This document shows, piece after piece, positions 9,166 through 17,827 of a stretch of 64,000 nt of DNA. The position numbers and the translations under genes were made by a program. The first letter of the stretch is position 1. Each line of letters begins with the position of its first letter. Origin of the DNA: Ruaniaceae bacterium KH17 (GTDB lineage Bacteria > Actinomycetota > Actinomycetes > Actinomycetales > Actinomycetaceae); assembly GCA_900199505.1 (NCBI GenBank), contig FZQV01000013.1, forward strand, positions 1 through 64,000, in the 5' to 3' direction. Below the pieces are notes generated by a model. It was given only the letters and a program-made list of their open reading frames with translations, was not told the DNA's origin and did no database searches.

Positions 9166-10512
9166 TCAGTAGGCGGGATCGACGGCGAAGAAGTCGGACA
9201 CCGTGTCGCGGCGCAGCCAGAGCGTGGCCTCGCCATTCTCGACGGCGACCACGGGCGAGCGCGCGAGCAGGTTGTAGTTCGAGGCCATCGAGCGGCCGTA
9301 GGCGCCTGTGGCCGGGATCGCGAGGAGATCGCCGCGCTCCAGGCCCTCAGGCAGGTCGATGTCGCGGATCATGATGTCGCCCGATTCGCAGTGCTTGCCG
9401 ACGATCCGAGAGCGCACGGTGGGACCGGAGATCTCGCGGGAGGCGACGTCGGCAGTGTAGACCGAGCCATAGAGCATGGGGCGCAGGACCGTGTCCCCCA
9501 TGCTTCCGTCGATCGCCACGTAACTGCGCTCACCGTCGTCGATCGTGACGCGCTTGATGGCACCCACCGAGTACAGCGTGACCATTGCAGGGCCAACGAT
9601 GCTACGCCCGGGTTCGAAGGAGATCCGCGGCGGCGCCACTTCGAGCACCTCGCACGCCGCTCGTACGACGCCGGCCATCCGGGCACACACCTCGTCCGGG
9701 CTGAGCGTTGGCTCGTCCACGTAAGTAATGCCGTAGCCGCCGCCAAGATCCACATCGGGAACGAGCACGCCGGTCTCGCGCGCGATCTCGGCTCGAAGCG
9801 AGAGCAACGAACGAGTCGAAACGGCGTGGCCCTCCAGATCCGAGATCTGCGAGCCGATGTGCTGGTGCAGCCCGGCGAGCTCGAGATTCGGCAGTTCCAC
9901 CGCGCGCCGGGCGGCCGCAAGCGCCGAACCGTCGGTGAGCGAGAGCCCGAACTTCTGGTCCTCGTGCGCCGTGGCGATGTATTCGTTGGCACCCGCGTGT
10001 ACCCCAGTGGTGACGCGGATGAAGATCGGCGCGGTCACCCCGCGCTCCCCCGCCGCGGCGGAGATCAGGTCCAGTTCGCCGAGCGAATCGATCACGATCC
10101 GGCCCACGCCCGCGTCAAGCGCGGCGGCGATCTCCTCGGCGGACTTGTTGTTGCCGTGCACGCCAATCCGAGCCGGATCCATCCCGCCTGCGAGCGCCAC
10201 CGCGAGTTCCCCGCCGGACGCCACGTCCGCGCAGAGCCCTCGTTCCACCACGAGCCGGATCATCGAGATGCAGGTGAATGCCTTCGACGCGTAGAAGACA
10301 TCCGCCCCCGCGAGCCCGCGCTCGGGCGCGAAGTGCTCGTTCGCGGCCGCCGCCCACGCGTCCATTCGGCCGCGCAGATCGGCGAGATCGAGCGCGAACA
10401 CGGGGGTCCCAAACTCGGCCGCCAGCGAGCGCGTGTCGAACCCGCCGATCTGAGCCGACCGATCGCCGTCGGCAGGGACCCAGGTGCTAGGCCAGGGAGT
10501 GAAAGCAGCCAT
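9166..10512 (-). CDS. lysA: Diaminopimelate decarboxylase
   Basis: Last step of lysine synthesis: PLP-dependent decarboxylation of meso-diaminopimelate. The 448-residue protein has the PLP lysine at about K77 in DVFYASKAF, the HQHIGSQI motif and a DLGGGYG phosphate-binding glycine loop. The ATG at 10512 is chosen because AGGAGA lies 7 nt upstream, which removes an 11-residue extension. It is followed by hom, so lysine and threonine genes lie together. A palindromic repeat of the CCTGCG type lies in its leader. Confidence 0.95.
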   Translation of the reverse strand: MAAFTPWPSTWVPADGDRSAQIGGFDTRSLAAEFGTPVFALDLADLRGRMDAWAAAANEHFAPERGLAGADVFYASKAFTCISMIRLVVERGLCADVASGGELAVALAGGMDPARIGVHGNNKSAEEIAAALDAGVGRIVIDSLGELDLISAAAGERGVTAPIFIRVTTGVHAGANEYIATAHEDQKFGLSLTDGSALAAARRAVELPNLELAGLHQHIGSQISDLEGHAVSTRSLLSLRAEIARETGVLVPDVDLGGGYGITYVDEPTLSPDEVCARMAGVVRAACEVLEVAPPRISFEPGRSIVGPAMVTLYSVGAIKRVTIDDGERSYVAIDGSMGDTVLRPMLYGSVYTADVASREISGPTVRSRIVGKHCESGDIMIRDIDLPEGLERGDLLAIPATGAYGRSMASNYNLLARSPVVAVENGEATLWLRRDTVSDFFAVDPAY

Positions 10513-10563
10513 TTCTTGTCTCCTAAGGACGAGGTCCAAGTTCACCCGACCGGCGAACGGCCT

Positions 10564-10590
10564 GAATCCTGCGACTGCGCGCAGGATGAC
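10564..10590. repeat. CCTGCG-type palindromic intergenic repeat (copy A)
   Basis: ATCCTGCG and CGCAGGAT form an 8-bp stem with a 6-nt loop, followed by GAC. Related copies lie at 47884-47917, 53023-53056, 53090-53133 and 58428-58463. The layout matches the dispersed intergenic hairpins common in bacterial genomes. Confidence 0.7.
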
Positions 10591-10691
10591 GAAGAGGCGC
10601 CGCCGCGTAACCGTGGGTCGCGTGTCATGTTACCGAAACGCACGGCAAACCCAGGCCGCGTCCTCGGCCCGTGTCTTCTCTACCCGGGGAT

Positions 10692-10770
10692 CCGCTGATA
10701 TCCGTACACCAGTCGCAAAATAGACCGATTCAGGGCACGTTATGGCCCACTGATGTACGGATCTCAGCGG
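10692..10770. repeat. Long imperfect hairpin between argS and lysA
   Basis: Arms at 10692-10713 and 10749-10770 match at 20 of 22 positions and flank a 35-nt loop. The loop contains GCAAAATAGAC, resembling the loop of the hairpin at 55124-55179. It sits 5 bp past the argS stop, so it could end argS transcripts, but no T tract follows. It may belong to the set of long intergenic hairpins in this window. Confidence 0.6.
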
Positions 10771-10775
10771 CCAAG

Positions 10776-12458
10776 TTACATCCGCTCCGGGGCGCTCACG
10801 CCGAGCAGCGCGAGGCCGTTGGCGATGACCTGGCCGGTGGCGTCGTTAAGCCACAGACGCGTGCGATGCGCGTCCGTGACCTCTTCATCGGCGCGCGGGG
10901 TGACGCGGCAGGCACCGTACCACGTGTGATACGCCGCGGCGAGCTCCTCGAGGTACCGCGCCACGCGGTGCTGCTCGCGCAGCTGCGCCGACAGCGTCAC
11001 GATGCCGGGGAACTCGGCGAGCTTGCCGAGCAGCGCGGTTTCGGTGGGATCCGTGAGCAGCTCGGGCGCGAAGGCATCCTCGCGGTGCACACCGTGCTCG
11101 GCCGCATTCCGCGCCACGTTACAGATCCGCGCGTGAGCGTATTGCACGTAGTACACGGGGTTGTCGTTGGTATGCGCCGAGATTGCGGCCAGATCGATCG
11201 TGAGCGGCGAGTCCACCGAGGCGCGAGCCAGCGAATAGCGCGCGGCATCCACGCCGACGGCGTCCACCAAATCTTCGAGGGTCACAACCGTCCCAGCCCG
11301 CTTCGACATGCGGACCTCTTCGCCGTCTCGCACAACGTTCACGAGTTGCCCGATCAGGAGTTCGAGGTTCTTGCCGGGGCCGGCCTCGTCGCCGAAGGCG
11401 CGGGCCATGGCGTACATGCGGCCCACGTAGCCGTGGTGGTCCGCGCCGAGCATGATGATCACGTGGTCCGCACCGCGGCTGCGCTTGTCGAGGAAGTATG
11501 CGACGTCGCCCGCGAAGTAGGCGGCCTCGCCGTCGGACTTGATGACCACACGGTCCTTGTCATCGCCGAAATCGGTGGTGCGGATCCAGGTGGCGCCCTC
11601 GTTCTCGAAGACCACGCCGCGCTCGCGTAGCTCGCCGAGCGCACGATCCACAGCGCCGGACTCGTGCAGAGTGTCCTCGTGGAAGAAGACGTCGAAGTCC
11701 ACGCCGAACTCGTGCAGGGCGGCCTTGATCTCGTCGAACATGAAGCCCACGCCCACCTCGCGGAAGGCCTCGCGTGCCTCGTCATCCGGAAGTTCGGCCG
11801 GGTTCGGGTGTCCCGCCTCCGTTTCGTGGGCGATCACCCGCGCGGCGATCTCGTCGATGTACTGTCCGCCGTAGCCGTCCTCCGGGACCGCCTCGTTGCG
11901 GGCACGGGCGAGGAGGGAGTTGGCGAAACGATCAATCTGCACGCCGTGGTCGTTGAAGTAATACTCGCGCGTTACCGTGGCGCCGGTGGCCTCGAAGAGG
12001 CGAGCCAGCGAGTCGCCGACCGCAGCCCAGCGCACCCCACCAATGTGGATCGGGCCGGTGGGGTTGGCCGAGACGAACTCGATGTTCACGTGCGATCCGG
12101 CGAGCGCCTCGGTGTGGCCGTAGGTCGCGCCCTGCTCGAGAATGCTGCGCGCCAGCTCGCCGGCAGCACCGGCGTCCAACCGGATGTTCAGGAAGCCGGG
12201 CCCGGCCACCTCAGCCGCGGCGACGCCGTCGGCCTCGGTCAGTGCGGCAGCGATCTGCTCGGCGAGCGCGCGGGGATTGGCGCCCGCCTTCTTGGCGAGT
12301 TGCATCGCCACGTTGGTGGCCCAATCGCCGTGCTCTCGCTGGCGTGGCCGCTCCACCTTGACCTCGGGAATCTGCGCCGGATCGAGCGCGAGGGCGCCGG
12401 ACGTGGCGAAGTTCGTGAGGATGGAGTGGATTACCGTGGCGAGGGTCTCAGGAGTCAC
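10776..12458 (-). CDS. argS: Arginyl-tRNA synthetase
   Basis: Class I synthetase charging tRNA-Arg; 560 residues. The HIGH-type signature is HIGG near 138-141 in [11 protein letters not shown], and the KMSKS region is RMSKRAG, the degenerate form seen in many ArgRS. A DALR anticodon-binding domain forms the C-terminus. The GTG at 12458 is chosen as start: the longer frame to 12623 is the antisense of the neighbouring tRNA-Arg and gives a spurious peptide. It is divergent from a tRNA-Arg gene. Confidence 0.95.
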   Translation of the reverse strand: MTPETLATVIHSILTNFATSGALALDPAQIPEVKVERPRQREHGDWATNVAMQLAKKAGANPRALAEQIAAALTEADGVAAAEVAGPGFLNIRLDAGAAGELARSILEQGATYGHTEALAGSHVNIEFVSANPTGPIHIGGVRWAAVGDSLARLFEATGATVTREYYFNDHGVQIDRFANSLLARARNEAVPEDGYGGQYIDEIAARVIAHETEAGHPNPAELPDDEAREAFREVGVGFMFDEIKAALHEFGVDFDVFFHEDTLHESGAVDRALGELRERGVVFENEGATWIRTTDFGDDKDRVVIKSDGEAAYFAGDVAYFLDKRSRGADHVIIMLGADHHGYVGRMYAMARAFGDEAGPGKNLELLIGQLVNVVRDGEEVRMSKRAGTVVTLEDLVDAVGVDAARYSLARASVDSPLTIDLAAISAHTNDNPVYYVQYAHARICNVARNAAEHGVHREDAFAPELLTDPTETALLGKLAEFPGIVTLSAQLREQHRVARYLEELAAAYHTWYGACRVTPRADEEVTDAHRTRLWLNDATGQVIANGLALLGVSAPERM

Positions 12459-12520
12459 GAGTCCCAGTGTAGTGGGCGTGGCCAAAGTGACCGCCGCGCG
12501 CTGATAGACTCGGTGATCGC

Positions 12521-12593
12521 GCCCCGATAGCTCAGTGGATAGAGCGTCCGCCTCCGGAGCGGAAGGTCGCAGGTTCGAATCCTGTTCGGGGCA
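12521..12593 (+). tRNA. tRNA-Arg (anticodon CCG)
   Basis: A 73-nt cloverleaf without encoded CCA. The acceptor stem is GCCCCGA / TCGGGGC with discriminator A, the anticodon stem is TCCGC / GCGGA, and the anticodon CCG is at 12554-12556. The T arm contains GGTTCGAATCC. A short hairpin (GCGATGCG / CGCATCGC, 12601-12617) follows. The gene borders the variable 12.6-18.5 kb region, a common position for integrated DNA, but I found no repeat of its 3' end downstream. Confidence 0.97.
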
Positions 12594-12640
12594 CTCGTGA
12601 GCGATGCGACGCATCGCGAGCACCCCGTCCGCGCCGCGAG

Positions 12641-13993
12641 CTATGCGTCTTCCTCCTTGGCGTCATTCTTCCCAGTGTCCTTCTTGTCACTACCCGCGCC
12701 ATCGGCGGCGGGCTTGTCCGGTCTCGATCCTTGCGGCTGGAAGTTGTCGATTCCGGCAAGCGGCCGCTCGACCAGGAGAAGCACCGCCGGGGAGATCGCG
12801 CACACAGCCAACACAAAGAGGATGAGTGCGGCTTCCCACCCATCGAGCTTGCTGGCGAAGACCGCCATGAGCGTCACAACCGCGAGCAGGAGCGAGGCAA
12901 TCAGCGTACCAATCAGAATCTTCGGCACCACATCCGCGAGCTCGCGCCACTTCTTCCGCTGCTCAATGTGCTCACTGGTGTACTCGACAACCGTGCCGAA
13001 GTACGCAACTCGTTGCTTCTCGAACTCGACTCGCTGCGCCTCGAACTGTTCCTGGTGGGCGGCCAGTTCGGGAGTCGCGGGAAGGCCGGCGCGAGTCCGC
13101 AGCAGCTCCTTGGCGAGCACTCCTCGATCAGCCGGGGCAACCATGTCCCACAATTGGCTCTCCGACGACGCCGCCCACAGGCGCTCCGCTTTGAGAATTT
13201 GCTCCGCGAGATCGCTTCGCTTCGCGCCATCTGTGAGCGTGTTGAGAAGGTACGACCCGGGCGTCGCATGTTGCACGATCGCCTCATTCAGAGCTTTCTG
13301 CTCATCGAGATACGCGTCCACGACCTTCGTGCGCTGATCCTGAGACGCCCATTCGGTTAGCGGCTCCTTCAGTTCACTCTTCCCCTCTGCGAGCGCCGTG
13401 ATGACGTCCGCTCTCACGCAACCGCAGTCGTCTTTGGCAGGGGCCACAACGGGAGCCGGGCCCTTTGCATCTGCCACATCTGGCGGCGTCGGGGGTTTGA
13501 TCGGTCCGCCTTTATCCAGATCGGCCTTCGACTCATCCTTGTCACCCGTCTTCGCGCCGCCATCAGAATAGTGATCTGGTGGTGCAATCTTGATTGGCGG
13601 CGCGATCTTCACGTCACTACCCATACTGACCGGCCAGCCGCCATGAACTATCCGAGGGAACACGCCGTTGCCGGTACTCGCGAGATCGGTTACGTGTATG
13701 TTGCTCTTCCCGTCAACGACACTCTTGATAATTCCATCGATATCGACCGAGTATCCGCCGAGGCTGGCCGATGAGTAGAGAACCTCGGGATTCGAGCCAC
13801 GTGGATTGATCACCGCCCATTCCACGGCGCCAGTAGCCACGAGGTCACGCGCGATGGCGTCCTCAAGAACGCCGTCTCGGAGCCTCGTAATCCTCGGATC
13901 CTGGGCCGCGAGAGCATTCTGGCTCAACGCCGTCTCGAGCAACACCTGCTCAATCTCATCCGATTCATCCCCAGGAAACCTCATCAAGACCAT
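12641..13993 (-). CDS. Orphan protein: N-terminal globular domain, charged linker, coiled coil, two TM helices
   Basis: I do not recognise a family. The 450-residue protein begins [11 protein letters not shown] at an ATG with GGAGGT 8 nt upstream. Residues about 1-130 look globular ([20 protein letters not shown]). A Pro/Lys/Asp-rich linker and a DCGCVRADV segment follow. Residues about 240-360 are helical, with heptad-like [19 protein letters not shown]. Two adjacent TM helices ([20 protein letters not shown] and [19 protein letters not shown]) lie near the end, before an acidic/basic tail. It sits beside the tRNA-Arg gene and has its own strong promoter, suggesting an acquired gene. Confidence 0.75.
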   Translation of the reverse strand: MVLMRFPGDESDEIEQVLLETALSQNALAAQDPRITRLRDGVLEDAIARDLVATGAVEWAVINPRGSNPEVLYSSASLGGYSVDIDGIIKSVVDGKSNIHVTDLASTGNGVFPRIVHGGWPVSMGSDVKIAPPIKIAPPDHYSDGGAKTGDKDESKADLDKGGPIKPPTPPDVADAKGPAPVVAPAKDDCGCVRADVITALAEGKSELKEPLTEWASQDQRTKVVDAYLDEQKALNEAIVQHATPGSYLLNTLTDGAKRSDLAEQILKAERLWAASSESQLWDMVAPADRGVLAKELLRTRAGLPATPELAAHQEQFEAQRVEFEKQRVAYFGTVVEYTSEHIEQRKKWRELADVVPKILIGTLIASLLLAVVTLMAVFASKLDGWEAALILFVLAVCAISPAVLLLVERPLAGIDNFQPQGSRPDKPAADGAGSDKKDTGKNDAKEEDA

Positions 13994-14065
13994 ACGTGAA
14001 CACCTCCGTCCACGGCTCGCACGCCGCTGCGATCGGTTGCCCGGATGCGCCCGATGTTGGGCCGA

Positions 14066-14094
14066 ATAATCTCGCACGTTTGCCAATGTGTCAA
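14066..14094 (-). promoter_or_regulatory. SigA-type promoter of the orphan two-TM gene
   Basis: On the minus strand TTGACA (14094-14089) is followed after 17 nt by GATTAT (14071-14066). This predicts a start near 14059 and a leader of about 66 nt carrying the GGAGGT ribosome site. It is one of the best promoter matches in the window. Confidence 0.65.
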
Positions 14095-14189
14095 CGGTCA
14101 CATTGAGCTGCCGCGCGCGAGTGTGCCGTGTCACTCATGCCGTACGGCTCCAGATCAGAGCCGACGCACGGACTCGCGAGCACGGCGCC

Positions 14190-14357
14190 GAACCGGACCT
14201 GATCACCTTGAGCGTCGGGGCGGTGGAGCTCGCGCGCCTCGACGGCCGCCACGTCTCGACTGAGGTGGCGGGCGGCTTCACCGGCCGCACGGTCGGAATC
14301 CAGTGCACGGTCGGCCGGGTGCTGGTGCGCGCCTTCGGCTACCGCCCCGCCCCCTGA
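14190..14357 (+). pseudogene. C-terminal remnant of a GH43-type glycosidase
   Basis: The frame ending in TGA at 14357 encodes a stretch with VELARLDGRHVSTEVAGG and FTGRTVGIQ, resembling the C-terminus of GH43 beta-xylosidase/arabinofuranosidase proteins (typical pattern DGR-LSTEVAGGFTGR-IG). The sequence before about 14190 shows no family features and the rest of the enzyme is missing. A long hairpin begins 7 bp after the stop. I infer a deletion scar; the family call is from memory of the motif. Confidence 0.55.
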
Positions 14358-14363
14358 AACACC

Positions 14364-14423
14364 CGGTTGTGGAGTCCCTGGCGTTCTAAACACCCGCATA
14401 GAACGTCAGGTACTCCACAACCG
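14364..14423. repeat. Long intergenic hairpin, CTAAAC-loop family
   Basis: Arms at 14364-14388 and 14399-14423 match at 23 of 25 positions with a 10-nt loop. The arms begin CGGTTGTGGAG and end CTCCACAACCG. The centre contains CTAAAC, shared with hairpins at 55124-55179 and 56057-56115. It lies between the GH43 remnant and the next gene. Confidence 0.75.
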
Positions 14424-14457
14424 CGCATCGCGCTCTCCCGACGGCGATAATGAACTC

Positions 14458-15095
14458 ATGTACACCCGGCCCACCGTTGAACTACCCGAGTTCCGCGATC
14501 CCGATGGGAACGTGATCAGCTACGGCGAGCGCTGGGGCATGGAGAGTCCTCCTGAGGACACCTACGAAGCGGTCTCGCATCCAGAGCGGTTCGCGCCACT
14601 GCACCAGGTTGCCGAGGTGCTCATTGCGCACCTCGTCGAGACCTATGACTGCACGGTTGCCGAGGGGCCCCCGAGTACGTGGCGGATCTGGTGTACCCGC
14701 GCGAAGACTTCACGCGGGCGGTCCGCGTCACTCCCGCCAGCACCGATGCCGCCCCACTCACGTTCGTCTTCACGAACTTCCCGGGCATCGACGTCCATGC
14801 CGGCGCCCTCCTTGATGAGCACTTCCCCTCGTGTGGCTGCGATGCCTGCGATGAGACGTGGGAATCCTGCGCGGAGTCTCTGGAGGAGCTCGTCACCGCC
14901 GTCGTGAGCGGTGGTTTCGCCGAAGAAGTCACGCTGCGGAGAAGGCTCTCAGTGAAGTCCTCGTTGACCTATCCCAATGGCTCCCGTTCGGGCGAAGGCG
15001 ACCCCGGCCCGATCCCAACGGCCCGCCTCCGCGACGCCGCCACGCGCCTTGCAGCCCTCCCCAACGGCTGGACCCCGTGGCCCAGCCTGACGTGA
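14458..15095 (+). pseudogene. DUF6226-like protein, interrupted by a frameshift
   Basis: The first frame opens MYTRPTVELPEFRDPDGN and continues through SHPERFAPLHQVAEVLIAHL. After GGGGCCCCC (14664-14672) it loses sense, while the frame starting at 14679 continues the same protein with DLVYPREDFTRAVRVTP, FVFTNFPGIDVHAG and CGCDACDETWES to a stop at 15095. One missing C in the homopolymer would restore the frame, so either a real pseudogene or a sequencing error is possible. The family name is from memory of similar actinobacterial proteins. GATAAT lies 6 nt before the ATG. Confidence 0.7.
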
Positions 15096-15113
15096 GCGAA
15101 TAGCACCCACCCC

Positions 15114-15278
15114 TTAACGGGGCAGACCATCGTCGTCGTACATATCGGCCGCAATCTGACTGATCGCCGTGCGGTCGTCATCCGTGACCTCCACCCAGAT
15201 CTCTTCGAGCACGGCTCGCGCTTAGGCGCGTCGCCCGGCCGCCAGTTCCGCGGGCTCGGCATTACGCACTACTCCCAT
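15114..15278 (-). pseudogene. Small ORF with an in-frame stop
   Basis: An ATG at 15278 begins MGVVRNAEPAELAAGRRA, then TAA, then in the same frame ARAVLEEIWVEVTDDD and RTAISQIAADMYDDDGLPR to a stop at 15114. The peptide after the stop has coherent composition, suggesting one ancestral protein of about 54 residues broken by a nonsense change. I do not recognise the family. Confidence 0.45.
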
Positions 15279-15372
15279 CCCCGAGATTTATCGCCCGCCA
15301 TGGCGGTCCGGCACGGCCTTTTCGACGGCACAAATGATCCGAGGCATGGCCCTAAAAAGGCGCCAAGTCCAA

Positions 15373-15403
15373 TCTAGTCAGACTAGACAGAATGAACTAG
15401 TAT
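15373..15403 (+). promoter_or_regulatory. Promoter and operator of the toxin-antitoxin operon
   Basis: TCTAGTC-A-GACTAGA (15373-15387) is a perfect 7-bp-arm palindrome. TAGTCA within it lies 17 nt before TAGTAT (15398-15403), which ends 6 nt before the antitoxin ATG. A bound antitoxin would cover the -35, consistent with the autoregulation usual in such operons. Confidence 0.6.
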
Positions 15404-15409
15404 TGTGCC

Positions 15410-15682
15410 ATGACAACATGGCAGGTCCAGACCGCGAAGCAACGTTTCAGTGAAGTCTTGCGCGCCGTCGAGGCCGGAGAGCCGCAGTTCATTACGAAGC
15501 ATGGGACGCCAGTTGCCGTGATCATCGACATCGACGACTATCGCGCTACACATGAACCCAAGTTGCACTTCGGCGAGTTCCTCGTAAAGAGTCTCGCCGG
15601 GATCGGACTCGATGACGATCTGGACCTCCCCGCTCGAAGAATCGACCGCGACCGTTCGCTCGACATCTTCGAGGACGCGTAG
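15410..15682 (+). CDS. Antitoxin, Phd/YefM family
   Basis: A 90-residue protein opening MTTWQVQTAKQRFSEVLRAV, the typical Phd/YefM DNA-binding N-terminus, with TKHGTPVAVIIDIDDY in the middle. The acidic C-terminal tail would wrap the toxin. It probably represses its own operon through the palindrome at 15373-15387. No ribosome site is visible; the start is predicted leaderless. The stop codon abuts the toxin ATG. Confidence 0.9.
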   Translation: MTTWQVQTAKQRFSEVLRAVEAGEPQFITKHGTPVAVIIDIDDYRATHEPKLHFGEFLVKSLAGIGLDDDLDLPARRIDRDRSLDIFEDA

Positions 15683-16093
15683 ATGACCGCATTCCTCCTC
15701 GATACAAATGTGATCTCGGAACTTCAAAAGAAACGTCCGAATCCTCTCGTGACAACATGGCTCACGCGCACACCAGACGCATTCCTGAGCGTTCTCAGCA
15801 TTGGCGAGATGCTCCGCGGCGCACAACGTATCTCCACACGTGATCCCATTCGCGCGGAACGGATCGAGGCCTGGGTCGAGAACGTTCGATCAACATACGC
15901 TGGTCACCTTCTCGAGATCGACGAAGATGTCGCCGACGAGTGGGCCCGGCTCCCTTCCACACGGACGCTGCCGGTCATCGACAGCCTGCTCGCGGCCACC
16001 GCACTCACGCACAGCCTCACAATCGCAACGCGCAACCTCACCGACTTCGCCGATCTCGGCGTGCCTCTCCTCAACCCATTCGAGGATGCGTAG
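15683..16093 (+). CDS. Toxin, PIN-domain ribonuclease (VapC/FitB type)
   Basis: A 136-residue PIN domain. The expected acidic residues are present: D7 in FLLDTNVISE, the E in LSIGEML, and D in LPVIDSLLAATAL and ATRNLTDF. FitB-like VapC toxins cut structured RNA. It starts at the base after the antitoxin stop and should be co-translated. The module lies in the variable region beside the tRNA-Arg gene. Confidence 0.9.
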   Translation: MTAFLLDTNVISELQKKRPNPLVTTWLTRTPDAFLSVLSIGEMLRGAQRISTRDPIRAERIEAWVENVRSTYAGHLLEIDEDVADEWARLPSTRTLPVIDSLLAATALTHSLTIATRNLTDFADLGVPLLNPFEDA

Positions 16094-16237
16094 TGCACGA
16101 CCTCCCTGTCTGGACGCGTGCCGCTCACGCAACGACATGAGTCGGCTCGAGTCCACCCGGCGTAGTGTGGACCTACTCGAACTGCGCGATTACGGTGGAG
16201 GCCCCGTCCGGGTCGAGCAGTCGAAGGAGGAAAGATC

Positions 16238-16663
16238 ATGGCAGAGTTCAGCAACGAGGAGCGTGCCGCGATGAGAGCACGAGCGGCCGAGCTACGGGCC
16301 GCGAAAGGCCTGAAGGGCGCCGCGAAGGCGGCGAAGGAACTCGAGGACTGTATCAACGCGATAGATGCACTCGAGGGCGTCGATCGTGACGTGGCGACCC
16401 TGCTTCATCGGGTGGTCGCCGAGGAGGCTCCCGATCTCGCGCCGAAAACCTGGTACGGCTTCCCTACCTACGCGAAAGACGGCAAGACGATCGTCTACTA
16501 CCAACCCTCGACCAAGTTCAAGGCACGCTACGGCAACATCGCTTTCGAGGATTCGTCCGCGCTCGATGACGGCAACATGTGGCCAATCTCGTTCGCCGTC
16601 GTGGCCGTGACGGATGAGGCCGAGCAACGCGTGCGCGACCTCGTGCGCCGCGCCGTAGGTTGA
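16238..16663 (+). CDS. DUF1801-like protein
   Basis: A 141-residue protein with KTWYGFPTYAKDGKTIVYYQ and PSTKFKARYGNIAFED, typical of DUF1801/YdhG-like proteins, some of which are called iron chaperones. The N-terminal third is an Ala/Lys/Arg-rich helix. AAGGAGGAAAGATC precedes the ATG, one of the strongest ribosome sites here. It follows the toxin by about 145 bp and is probably separate. The biochemical function is not established. Confidence 0.75.
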   Translation: MAEFSNEERAAMRARAAELRAAKGLKGAAKAAKELEDCINAIDALEGVDRDVATLLHRVVAEEAPDLAPKTWYGFPTYAKDGKTIVYYQPSTKFKARYGNIAFEDSSALDDGNMWPISFAVVAVTDEAEQRVRDLVRRAVG

Positions 16664-16688
16664 GCCGTCGGATCGATACGATGTGGCG

Positions 16689-17693
16689 ATGAGCATGCTC
16701 CTGATTGGCAATGACAAAGGCGGCACCATCACCACGGCTCGCTTCGCGGATGGCAGGTTGGAGCGTGTCGCGGACACCGAGGTCGGAGTCGGTTGCAGCA
16801 CCTTCGCGATCCTCGGCGATCTGGTCTATGTGGCGTCCAAGGAGCCGGCCATCGGCACGTACCGGCTCGATCGCGCCGCCGGCACGCTCGCCGAGCTCCA
16901 CCGTCGCCCCATCGACGATCCCCTCGCCTATCTCGCGGTCGCCACTGCCCCGGGCGGCGAGCCGATCTTGCTCGCCTCCTCCTATCACGGTGGCTGGGGT
17001 GCGAGCTTCGCCCTGCCCGACGGCGTCGTCGGCCCTGAGCTCTCACGCTTCCACAGCCGCAACATCCACTCGGGCATCGCGGTGGGCGAGAACGCCTATT
17101 TCGCCTCGCTCGGCGATGACCTGATCGCGCAGTTCCGCCTCACACCCGAGGGCGTTCTCGAGCCGCTCGCCGAGCCTATTGTGACGTGCCCCAAGGGCTC
17201 TGGCCCGCGGCACCTCATCGTCTCCGGTGACGGCCGCAGCGTGTATCTCCTCACGGAGTTCACGAGCGAGGCGATCCGGTTCGATCGCGCTCCCGACGGC
17301 GCCCTCACCCGTGCCGAGTCGGCTCCCGCTTTCGATCCCGACGCGGGGCTCAGCGTGAGCGCCTATGGCCTGAACCCGCGCGAGGGACACCTGATGTGGG
17401 GTGCTGATCTTCACTTCGCGCGTGGCGAGGAATGGCTACTGTGCACCGAGCGCACCGAGGCGACGATCGGCGCAATCCGGCTCGATGACGGCCGCCTCAC
17501 GAACGAACTCGTGATCACCTCCACCGAGGATTGGCCGCGCGGAATGACCGTGACGCCGGATGGAGAGCACGCGATTGCGCTCGGCGAGGCTTCCGGCGCG
17601 GCCGCGCTCTACTACCTGGAAGAGGACGGCACGCTCACGCAGCTCGATCGCCTCGAGACCGGCGCCGGCCCCAACTGGGTCCGCTTCGTCTAG
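16689..17693 (+). CDS. Beta-propeller lactonase (6-phosphogluconolactonase YbhE/Pgl-like)
   Basis: A 334-residue protein with repeated beta-propeller blades and a C-terminal GAGPNWVRFV, typical of the seven-bladed lactonase family. The family includes 6-phosphogluconolactonase, but many members have other substrates. The ATG at 16689 is preferred over GTG at 16683 because TACGAT (16677-16682) ends 6 nt before it, suggesting a leaderless transcript. It converges on the TetR/SDR pair; its stop overlaps the SDR remnant's stop. Confidence 0.8.
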   Translation: MSMLLIGNDKGGTITTARFADGRLERVADTEVGVGCSTFAILGDLVYVASKEPAIGTYRLDRAAGTLAELHRRPIDDPLAYLAVATAPGGEPILLASSYHGGWGASFALPDGVVGPELSRFHSRNIHSGIAVGENAYFASLGDDLIAQFRLTPEGVLEPLAEPIVTCPKGSGPRHLIVSGDGRSVYLLTEFTSEAIRFDRAPDGALTRAESAPAFDPDAGLSVSAYGLNPREGHLMWGADLHFARGEEWLLCTERTEATIGAIRLDDGRLTNELVITSTEDWPRGMTVTPDGEHAIALGEASGAAALYYLEEDGTLTQLDRLETGAGPNWVRFV

Positions 17694-17827
17694 CCGGTCA
17701 TTGCCTTCCGGCCGTGCCGCTCGTGGCTGACGTCGGTCAGTAGCAGTGAATGATCGGCTCCCATAATCCGGGCGGTCGCCAGTCCCATTCCACCGGCACC
17801 GCCGGTGATCACTGCAACATTGGTCAT
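17690..17827 (-). pseudogene. Truncated short-chain dehydrogenase (N-terminus only)
   Basis: The ATG at 17827 opens MTNVAVITGGAGGMGLATAR, the NAD(P)-binding glycine motif of SDR enzymes, but the frame ends after 45 residues at a TAG shared with the end of the lactonase gene. Full SDRs have about 250 residues. GAGGAATC precedes the ATG and its start overlaps the tetR stop (ATGA), so it was once a translationally coupled partner of tetR. Deletion up to the lactonase gene is the simplest explanation. Confidence 0.8.

Noticed and set aside
12459-12623. N-terminal extension of ArgRS
   Set aside because: The extension is the antisense translation of the tRNA-Arg gene, a known annotation artefact. 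GTG at 12458 gives normal length.
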